Positions 7,816 to 15,162 of a stretch of DNA of 64,000 nucleotides are shown here, piece after piece. Origin of the DNA: Streptococcus sp. CSL10205-OR2. Lineage in GTDB: Bacteria > Bacillota > Bacilli > Lactobacillales > Streptococcaceae. Numbering within the stretch: position 1 is the first letter of the stretch; each line of letters begins with the position of its first letter. The stretch spans positions 152,628-216,627 of the forward strand of contig NZ_JAOTIN010000002.1 of NCBI RefSeq assembly GCF_025660655.1, in the 5' to 3' direction. The position numbers and the translations under genes were made by a program. The notes under the pieces were generated by a model that made no database searches, was not told the origin of the DNA, and saw only the letters and a program-made list of their open reading frames with translations.

Positions 7816-8628
7816 TCATTGTAAGATAGTCAGTTCAGCTAATTGACGTTTAGCTTCTCTCACAAAATAAAAGTCTGAACTTTCTTTAGCAAGTTCGCCA
7901 AAATATTTCTTGGCACTCTCGCTATCCTCCATAAGTTTGGCATTTAAGCCACTACAATAGAGCTTAAAATAATCAGAAAGATTTCCTTCTTCTGGTCTAT
8001 CATCGAAAAAATGATTCTCTTTTTCTAACAACAGTAAGTCTCTAAATGTTTCTAAAAATGTTAAATAGCGATTTTTTAATACTGTTACTTTTTTATTGCC
8101 TTCTATGTTCAATAAGTTTTGGTAATAAATTTCAAACTGTACAGACTCTCCTAACAATAAATGGTTAAAAGCAAGGAGGAAGAATTTTTCAATAGCCATT
8201 GCTTTCCTAGACAATCTGGGAAAAGTGTCAATGGTTATTTTGTCCAAAAAAGCAATAGACTCCCTGAAATTTCCTTCATAAAAAGTTAAAATAGCGAAGT
8301 TTAAATAAGACTGTGCTCGTAAAACTTTATGGATTTTCCAGTTTTTTAAAGAACTTTGTTTCGCTTCAAGAAAGGCACGATATTTTTTTAAATCTTTTTC
8401 TCCATGTAAAATGTATCTCAAGGCTTTTTTAACAGACTGGATTATGTCAAATGCTATGATTAAATAAATAACACCTAGCAAAAGAAAAATATGATAATAA
8501 ATAGTTTGTTGGTATATAATTGTTCTAAAAATTATTAATAGATTAATATAAATTGCATAAACATGTACAAACTTACTTAGTTTTTCAAATTCCCTACTCG
8601 ACATTTTTAAAATGCGTTGTTTAAACAT
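7816..8628 (-). CDS. Two-TM protein with TPR-like domain, copy B
   Basis: 270 residues, tandem paralogue of the gene at 6686 (offset ~1.13 kb). It has the same N-terminal cap (MFKQRILKMSSREFEKLSKFVH) and nearly identical cytoplasmic domain from ALRYILH onward. The membrane part (VYAIYINLLIIFRTIIYQQT...) shares nothing with its neighbour at protein or DNA level. AAGGAG precedes the ATG. No known family recognised. Probably a membrane-anchored helical-repeat protein; function unknown, immunity-like by location. Confidence 0.7.
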   Translation of the reverse strand: MFKQRILKMSSREFEKLSKFVHVYAIYINLLIIFRTIIYQQTIYYHIFLLLGVIYLIIAFDIIQSVKKALRYILHGEKDLKKYRAFLEAKQSSLKNWKIHKVLRAQSYLNFAILTFYEGNFRESIAFLDKITIDTFPRLSRKAMAIEKFFLLAFNHLLLGESVQFEIYYQNLLNIEGNKKVTVLKNRYLTFLETFRDLLLLEKENHFFDDRPEEGNLSDYFKLYCSGLNAKLMEDSESAKKYFGELAKESSDFYFVREAKRQLAELTILQ

Positions 8629-8795
8629 TTAAACTCCTTCTAATTTTAATTTGCAAAGATTAGAAATATTGGTACTTTAGTAATTTCCAATTTTAATTTC
8701 TTACCAATTTTCCCACTGGGTAATAACTTTGACATTGCCATAATCATTGGATCTGACTGAAATGATTTCAACTCATGTTAGTTTCTACCTTTTTA

Positions 8796-8852
8796 TCAAA
8801 GCAGAAATAACGTTTCCTCTATACGATCTGCTATTAAATTAGGATTATTCAT
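8796..8852 (-). pseudogene. Imm26-like 5' stub, copy 2
   Basis: MNNPNLIADRIEE then out of frame after the same junction as the 7632 stub, ending after 18 codons. One base differs in length from the other stub, so it stops earlier. Having the same junction in both stubs means the deletion came before the ~1.14 kb tandem duplication. Confidence 0.7.
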
Positions 8853-8897
8853 TATTGTCTCTTTCTAAATACTTTTGTTTTTCAACTCTTACAGTCC

Positions 8898-8932
8898 ATT
8901 ATAACAGAAAAACACCCTCAAATGAGGATGTT
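8898..8932 (-). repeat. Terminator-promoter module, copy 5
   Basis: Hairpin ACACCCTCA/TGAGGATGT with T5, then TGTTATAAT (8898-8906). It ends the 257-residue gene and starts the second Imm26 stub. Confidence 0.75.
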
Positions 8933-8939
8933 TACTGAA

Positions 8940-9713
8940 TTAATGAGAATTCTTTAAATTCTTTCTTGCTTCTTGAACGATAAAAAGTTCTGGATTTTCA
9001 TTCGATAGCATTTCAAAAATACTTTTTGCTTTATCCATTTCATTTTTTAATTGATAATTTTTTGCCTTGTAAAAATCACTCATTAGTAGAGCTAATTTTG
9101 TTGTCGGTTGGTAGCTTTCAAAAAATGAATTCTCTTTTTGATGATAGATAATATCCTCAACTGCAAAAATATACGATAGTGAGTTTTGATACTGTTTAGA
9201 GCGAGAGGCAAGTCTTACTAATTCTTCCCTTAAAGAGATAATTTTTTCACTATCCTTCTGACTATTTTTAAAACACAATGTTTGAAAAAGATAAATTTTT
9301 AAAGCTATTACATCTTTTTTCTTAAGAAATTGATGCGTAAAAATAATATTAATTTTTTCTTCTGCTAATAAAAAATTACCTTTGTAAAAACATACGATAG
9401 CATCAGCAATCTTAAATTGTATTTTTGAGTGATTAGACTCTGATAATGCTCTATGAAACTTTAAATAATCATCAAAATTTATATTTTGATAGAGATAGTT
9501 TACTCCCAACTGGTTTACTTTTAAAGCGAACGATATTCCTAAAACATTAAATCCTATTATCAAAAGAATAAGATAATTGGCTAAAGAAGGATAATTTTTT
9601 TGAATATCTGTCTTAAAGATTAACATTAGAATTGACAAAGACAATCCTACAAAAAATAAGTAAAGTCTTATTTTTAATAATTTTTCAGGTTCTATTTCCA
9701 AGATTTTTTTCAT
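8940..9713 (-). CDS. Two-TM protein with TPR-like domain, copy A
   Basis: 257 residues, first gene of the island behind glmS. Two hydrophobic helices (about 17-34 and 46-64) are followed by a helical cytoplasmic domain with AIVCFYKGNFLLAEEKI and MDKAKSIFEMLS…FIVQEARKNL pieces. These align with the C-terminal part of copies B and C, so all four proteins form one family in two subgroups. GAAGGA precedes the ATG, and terminator-promoter module 6 lies ~70 bases upstream. It is the intact counterpart of the frameshifted gene at 5753. Function unknown. Confidence 0.7.
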   Translation of the reverse strand: MKKILEIEPEKLLKIRLYLFFVGLSLSILMLIFKTDIQKNYPSLANYLILLIIGFNVLGISFALKVNQLGVNYLYQNINFDDYLKFHRALSESNHSKIQFKIADAIVCFYKGNFLLAEEKINIIFTHQFLKKKDVIALKIYLFQTLCFKNSQKDSEKIISLREELVRLASRSKQYQNSLSYIFAVEDIIYHQKENSFFESYQPTTKLALLMSDFYKAKNYQLKNEMDKAKSIFEMLSNENPELFIVQEARKNLKNSH

Positions 9714-9782
9714 TTTTCTTCCTTCTATTATTTAAAACATTAACACTTAGTTTTTTTCTAAAATTCCTTTATATTTCATTCC

Positions 9783-9816
9783 ATTATAACAGAAAAACAC
9801 CCTCATTAGAGTGTTC
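9783..9816 (-). repeat. Terminator-promoter module, copy 6
   Basis: AACACTCT/AGGGTGTT hairpin with T5, then TGTTATAAT (9783-9791). It lies ~75 bases after the glmS stop, so it both ends glmS transcription and starts the island. Confidence 0.75.
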
Positions 9817-9891
9817 TGTATTTTAACTAATGAAATCTTTATCGTTTCTTTAGTTTATTAAAAAATTGATTTTCCAGTGAAAAATACTTGG

Positions 9892-11709
9892 CTATTCAAC
9901 GGTCACTGATTTGGCAAGATTTCGTGGCTTATCAACATCTAGTCCTCTTTGGAGTGAGGCATAGTAGGCGATCAGTTGGGTTGGAACAACCATGCCAATG
10001 CTTGAAAGGTAAGGGTGAACTGCCATGACAACAATATCATCTGAGTCATTGTTTGCTCCTTCTTCAACAATGGTTAAAACGGATGCACCTCTTGCAATAA
10101 CTTCTGAGATATTCCCTCTTGTATGTGATAAGACAGCTTTATTGTTTGATAATAGGGCAATCACAGGTGTTCCGTCTTCGATGAGAGAGATGGTACCGTG
10201 TTTCAACTCACCTGCAGCAAAGCCTTCACACTGAATATAGGAAATTTCCTTTAGCTTTAAACTTGCTTCCATAGCAACATAGTAATCATTAGAACGTCCG
10301 ATATAAAAAGCATTTCGTGTCGTTTCTAATAAGGCTTGGGTTTTCTTTTCAATCACTTCTTTTTGTGAAAGAGTTGCTTCAATGGATTGCGCCACAATCG
10401 ATAATTCTTTAATCAAATCAAAATCTAGAGATTTTGGATTTCCTATCTTATCACCCACTGCCTTAGCAAGAAAGGCTAGCGTTGCAATCTGTGCCGTATA
10501 AGCTTTTGTGGAAGCCACAGCAATCTCAGGCCCTGCATGGATTAACATGGTATAGTTGGCTTCGCGTGACAAGGTTGAGCCAGCAACATTTGTGATGGTT
10601 AAGCTTGGAATACCAAGTTCGTTAGCCTTAACAAGCACTTGTCGACTATCAGCGGTTTCCCCTGACTGACTTAGAAGAATCACCATTGGTTTTTCACTCA
10701 TTAACGGCAAATCATAACCCCACTCGGATGCAATCCCCAATTCAACAGGTGTCTGGGTTAACTGTTCTAAAAATTGTTTAGCCGCATAACCCGCATGATA
10801 GGATGTTCCAGCAGCAATAATATAAAGACGATCAGAGGCTTTAACGGCATCAATAATAGAATCATCCACAACGATTTCTTGCTTATCATTACTGTAGGTT
10901 TTGATAAGACGACGCATAACGCTTGGCTGTTCATCAATTTCTTTTAGCATGTAGTAAGGATAAGTCCCTTTACCGATATCTGATAAATCAAGGCTTGCTG
11001 TGTAGCTTTCTCTTTCAACAATATTGCCACCAAAATCTTCAATACTAATACTGTCTTTTTTGACCGTTACGATTTCCTTGTCGTGAACTTCCATAAATTC
11101 ACTTGTCTCACGAATCATCGCCATCGCGTCTGAGCAGACCATGTTATAGCCATCTCCCAAGCCGATAAGTAGGGGCGATTTATTTTTTGCCACATAAATG
11201 GTATCGGATTTTTTGCTATCAATTAAGGCGAAGGCATAAGAGCCTTCAATAATCGTTAAAGCTTTTTTAAAGGCTTCAAAGGTTGTTAGGGAGTCTTCTT
11301 TGGCTAACTGCTCAATGAGATGAACAACAATCTCAGTATCTGTGCTACCTAAAAAATTATGATTAGCTAGATAAGTCTCTTTAATCTCAAGATAGTTTTC
11401 AATCACACCATTATGCACTAAGGTCAGTTCTTTAGTTGACGATTGGTGAGGGTGGGCATTCTCAACACTAGGTTTACCGTGAGTCGCCCATCTCGTATGA
11501 CCAATGCCGATATCACCAGCTAGATCAATCCCTATTTTTTCTCTCAAATCAGCTATTTTACCAACAGCTTTAATTAACTTAGCTGATTTTTTGCCATCTA
11601 CCAGGAAAATACCCGATGAATCATAGCCTCTATACTCTAGTTTTTCTAAGCCTTGCATTAAAATATCTTTGGCATTTCTGTTGCCAACAACACCTACTAT
11701 TCCGCACAT
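9892..11709 (-). CDS. glmS: Glutamine--fructose-6-phosphate aminotransferase
   Basis: Makes glucosamine-6-phosphate from fructose-6-phosphate and glutamine, the entry to peptidoglycan amino sugars. 605 residues. The N-terminal glutaminase domain begins MCGIVGVVGN with the nucleophile Cys2, and two SIS isomerase domains follow, ending in the typical LAKSVTVE. The start is fixed because Cys must become the N-terminal residue. The best Shine-Dalgarno (AAGGAG, 11741-11746) then lies an unusual 31 bases upstream, with an inverted repeat in between. Two NagR-type operators flank the promoter. No glmS ribozyme is seen, as expected for streptococci. Confidence 0.97.
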   Translation of the reverse strand: MCGIVGVVGNRNAKDILMQGLEKLEYRGYDSSGIFLVDGKKSAKLIKAVGKIADLREKIGIDLAGDIGIGHTRWATHGKPSVENAHPHQSSTKELTLVHNGVIENYLEIKETYLANHNFLGSTDTEIVVHLIEQLAKEDSLTTFEAFKKALTIIEGSYAFALIDSKKSDTIYVAKNKSPLLIGLGDGYNMVCSDAMAMIRETSEFMEVHDKEIVTVKKDSISIEDFGGNIVERESYTASLDLSDIGKGTYPYYMLKEIDEQPSVMRRLIKTYSNDKQEIVVDDSIIDAVKASDRLYIIAAGTSYHAGYAAKQFLEQLTQTPVELGIASEWGYDLPLMSEKPMVILLSQSGETADSRQVLVKANELGIPSLTITNVAGSTLSREANYTMLIHAGPEIAVASTKAYTAQIATLAFLAKAVGDKIGNPKSLDFDLIKELSIVAQSIEATLSQKEVIEKKTQALLETTRNAFYIGRSNDYYVAMEASLKLKEISYIQCEGFAAGELKHGTISLIEDGTPVIALLSNNKAVLSHTRGNISEVIARGASVLTIVEEGANNDSDDIVVMAVHPYLSSIGMVVPTQLIAYYASLQRGLDVDKPRNLAKSVTVE

Positions 11710-11719
11710 ATATTCATTG

Positions 11720-11737
11720 GTGGTAACTGGTTACCAC
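11720..11737 (-). promoter_or_regulatory. Inverted repeat between the glmS Shine-Dalgarno and start
   Basis: GTGGTAAC and GTTACCAC separated by 2 bases. Folded as an RNA hairpin it would shorten the effective spacing from 31 to about 13 bases. It could instead be a protein operator. Confidence 0.5.
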
Positions 11738-11749
11738 ACTCTCCTTAAA

Positions 11750-11763
11750 ATTGGTATAGTCTA
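11750..11763. promoter_or_regulatory. NagR-type (dre) operator, proximal
   Basis: ATTGGTATAGTCTA matches the left half and centre of GntR/NagR (DasR/YvoA-type) sites, which in streptococci control glmS and nag genes by amino sugar phosphates. Located downstream of the -10 box. Confidence 0.6.
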
Positions 11764-11791
11764 CTTTATTTCAATATAATCGACTTATATA

Positions 11792-11820
11792 AGTATATTA
11801 CATGAATTATTAAATGTCAA
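11792..11820 (-). promoter_or_regulatory. glmS promoter
   Basis: Minus strand: -35 TTGACA (11815-11820), 17-base spacer, -10 TATACT (11792-11797). Confidence 0.8.
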
Positions 11821-11827
11821 AGGAATA

Positions 11828-11842
11828 ATTGGTATAGTCTAA
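11828..11842. promoter_or_regulatory. NagR-type (dre) operator, distal
   Basis: Second ATTGGTATAGTCTA copy, just upstream of the -35 box. It is in the same orientation as the proximal site, 78 bases away. Confidence 0.6.
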
Positions 11843-11867
11843 TTGCAATAAAAAAATGAATAGTTGC

Positions 11868-12425
11868 CTATTCATTTTCGATAAATCCAAACTGATCTAA
11901 AGGAAGAATACGGAAGTTCACTACTCCTTTAATTTGTTTTTGACTAATAAGCCCAAACTCTCTACTATCATTTGTGTTTTGCCTGTTATCATTTAAAACT
12001 AAAAAATAACCTTTAGGAATTTTGGTAATATTTGACTGAGTCAAGGTTTCAAGAGTAAAGTCTGAGGTGAAGTAAGCATCAAAGCCATGCGTATCTTGAT
12101 AATCTGTTCTAAGATTATCAATGTATGGTTCTTCTTCAATCATGGCGTTGAGATAAAAAATATCATCCATAAATGTAACAGAATCACCAGGTATTGCAAC
12201 AACACGCCCAACATATTCTTTTTTATCAACCTTGTAGACTACAAAATCTTTAAACGTTGGCTTAGTTGTTGTTTGTACAGTTACAAGGTCTCCTTCATTC
12301 AGAAAATTATTGGCCTCACTCTTTGAAATTTCATGTGTTGAAAAAACGAAGAGACGTAGTATTAAAACAAGAACGATGCCACTAATGATTAAAAAAATAT
12401 TTCTAATAAAATCGCGTTTAACCAT
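11868..12425 (-). CDS. lepB: Signal peptidase I family protein, probably catalytically degenerate
   Basis: 185 residues with one N-terminal membrane helix (about 9-28) and an extracellular SPase I fold: RVVAIPGD (box D) and LNDNRQNTNDSREFG (box E) are clear. The expected SMxPT catalytic serine box is replaced by ISKSEANNFL (33-42), and the general-base lysine before RVVAIPGD is Gly73. S. pyogenes SipA in the pilus locus is a known inactive SPase homologue with Gly at this lysine, so this protein may act as a chaperone-like SPase fold rather than a protease. It has its own extended -10 promoter, with pyk upstream and glmS downstream. Confidence 0.8.
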   Translation of the reverse strand: MVKRDFIRNIFLIISGIVLVLILRLFVFSTHEISKSEANNFLNEGDLVTVQTTTKPTFKDFVVYKVDKKEYVGRVVAIPGDSVTFMDDIFYLNAMIEEEPYIDNLRTDYQDTHGFDAYFTSDFTLETLTQSNITKIPKGYFLVLNDNRQNTNDSREFGLISQKQIKGVVNFRILPLDQFGFIENE

Positions 12426-12452
12426 GGTCTCTCCTTTATTATTCTTTCTTTT

Positions 12453-12461
12453 ATTATACCA
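12453..12461 (-). promoter_or_regulatory. Extended -10 of the lepB-like gene
   Basis: TGGTATAAT on the minus strand, ~27 bases before the ATG. No convincing -35. Confidence 0.6.
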
Positions 12462-12474
12462 TGTTTTTTAGGAT

Positions 12475-12502
12475 AAAAAAAGATAGCTTTTAAAAAGCTA
12501 TC
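12475..12502 (-). terminator. pyk terminator
   Basis: GATAGCTTTT/AAAAGCTATC stem followed by T7 on the minus strand, 12 bases beyond the pyk stop. Confidence 0.85.
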
Positions 12503-12513
12503 CTGTTTTTTTA

Positions 12514-14016
12514 TTATTTTACGGTACGAATTCTCATTGTATTTGTGCCACCTGTACCAACTGGAACACCAGCAACAATAACAATATTATCACCTGATTC
12601 AACAAGACCTGATGAAAGAGCAACTTGTTCAGCAACTTCAAACATATCATCGGTTGAGTCTGGTCTATCAGCTACTACAGGAATAACTCCCCAGTTAACC
12701 ATCAATGATTTTTGAATTTTTTCATCAAAAGTAACAGCAAGGATGTCAGATTCTGGACGATATTTAGAAATTAGACGTGCTGTGTTACCTGTTTCAGTAA
12801 TAGTGACGACTAATTTAATATCCATTGAACGAGTAGCATCTTTAACTGCAGAAGCCACTACTTCTGTTTTATTTGAACGCTCAAAATTATCAGAATTTAA
12901 TCGACCATACTCACTAAGAAGTGTTTGAGCATTTTTGTCGATAGTGGCCATTGTTCTAACAGATTCCACAGGGTATTTACCATTAGCAGATTCACCTGAA
13001 AGCATTGTTGCATCAGTCCCATCAATGACAGCATTGAAAACATCAGAAACTTCAGAACGCGTAGCACGAGGTTTTTCAGTCATAGTTTCTAGCATATTGG
13101 TTGCTGTGATAACAGCCTTACCTGCTGCGTTTGTTTTGGTGATAATCATTTTTTGATAGACAGGTACCATTTCAAATGGCACTTCAATACCCATATCACC
13201 ACGAGCAATCATGATACCATCAGCAGCATCGATAATTTCATCAATATTATCAATCCCTTGTTGGTTTTCTATTTTAGCAAAAAGTTTAACATGATCATTG
13301 CCTGTTTCACGAGTAATGGCACGAACTTCTTCAACGTCTTTTGCAGTACGAACAAATGAAATAGCAATAAAGTTAAGACCTTGTTCTAAACCAAAACGAA
13401 TATCAGCATTATCTCTTTCTGCTAAAGCTGGGAAAGGAATTTTGGTGTTTGGAATATTAACACCTTTTTGTTTAGCAATGACACCATCATTTTCGACAAG
13501 AACTTCTAATTCATGATTAGCATGATCTTTTGAAATAATTCTTAGACCAACTTTACCATCATCAATAAGAATTTGTTGACCTTTTTCTACATGATCAAAG
13601 ATATCAAGTTTACCAGCAACGCTTAAAGCAATTTTATCTCTTGTTGATTGTAAGCCTTGTTTTGTTGCTACTCTAATCTTATCACCTGTTTGATAAGTGT
13701 ATTCTTTAGCATCGTCTTCAAAAAGCTCTGTTCTCATCTCAGGGCCTTTGGTATCTAGTAAGAAACCAACTTTCTGATTTGCAAGCTCTTCTGCAAGACG
13801 AACTGTTGCCATACGATCACCTTGCTCTTTGTGGTCACCATGTGAAAAATTAAAGCGAAAGACATTTGCGCCAGCCTTAATGAGTTCAGCAATATTTTGC
13901 GCTGATTGTTCTACATCAAGCTCTCCACTCCAATAACCATCTTCACCATATTTTTTCCCACCTCGAATTTCGACAGCTGGGCCAAGTGTGGCAACAATTT
14001 TTACACGTTTATTCAT
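12514..14016 (-). CDS. pyk: Pyruvate kinase
   Basis: Final ATP-yielding step of glycolysis: phosphoenolpyruvate + ADP to pyruvate + ATP. 500 residues of the streptococcal type, beginning MNKRVKIVATLGP with RFNFSHG, the LDTKGPEMR loop, the KIENQQGIDNIDEII catalytic lysine region and a MIARGDMG motif, then the C-terminal regulatory domain ending NTMRIRTVK. It lies 54 bases after pfkA with no terminator between, so pfkA-pyk are probably cotranscribed. Confidence 0.98.
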   Translation of the reverse strand: MNKRVKIVATLGPAVEIRGGKKYGEDGYWSGELDVEQSAQNIAELIKAGANVFRFNFSHGDHKEQGDRMATVRLAEELANQKVGFLLDTKGPEMRTELFEDDAKEYTYQTGDKIRVATKQGLQSTRDKIALSVAGKLDIFDHVEKGQQILIDDGKVGLRIISKDHANHELEVLVENDGVIAKQKGVNIPNTKIPFPALAERDNADIRFGLEQGLNFIAISFVRTAKDVEEVRAITRETGNDHVKLFAKIENQQGIDNIDEIIDAADGIMIARGDMGIEVPFEMVPVYQKMIITKTNAAGKAVITATNMLETMTEKPRATRSEVSDVFNAVIDGTDATMLSGESANGKYPVESVRTMATIDKNAQTLLSEYGRLNSDNFERSNKTEVVASAVKDATRSMDIKLVVTITETGNTARLISKYRPESDILAVTFDEKIQKSLMVNWGVIPVVADRPDSTDDMFEVAEQVALSSGLVESGDNIVIVAGVPVGTGGTNTMRIRTVK

Positions 14017-14070
14017 TCTTGAAAAACTCCTTTATTTCTTACATAATATTAATCTATTTAGATAGACACT

Positions 14071-15162
<1,092 letters not shown>

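Larger units (their letters stand above)
6686..8935 (-). repeat. Tandem duplication of ~1.14 kb
   Basis: Unit: TPR-like gene, unknown remnant, Imm26 stub, terminator-promoter module. The landmarks repeat with offsets of 1130 (stop codons), 1136 (start codons) and 1137 bp (stub starts). Only the segment encoding the membrane helices (about 7285-7435 versus 8420-8572) is unrelated between the two units. Confidence 0.8.

Noticed and set aside
2849..9816. The six short hairpin repeats as a CRISPR array or BOX/RUP-type mobile repeats
   Set aside because: They are separated by whole genes or long spacers of different size, each has a terminator-plus-promoter layout at a gene boundary, and no cas genes or transposon ends are present.
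1829..9816. The island as a prophage or ICE
   Set aside because: There are no integrase, replication, structural or conjugation genes, and no flanking direct repeats; only small immunity-like genes and remnants.
9632..9826. Possible 64-residue plus-strand gene with a hydrophobic sequence
   Set aside because: It is antisense to the start of copy A and its promoter module; the Phe/Leu-rich translation is the mirror of A-rich coding DNA.
11710..11867. glmS ribozyme or riboswitch
   Set aside because: The promoter leaves a leader of only ~80 bases with no ribozyme core; NagR-type operators explain control.
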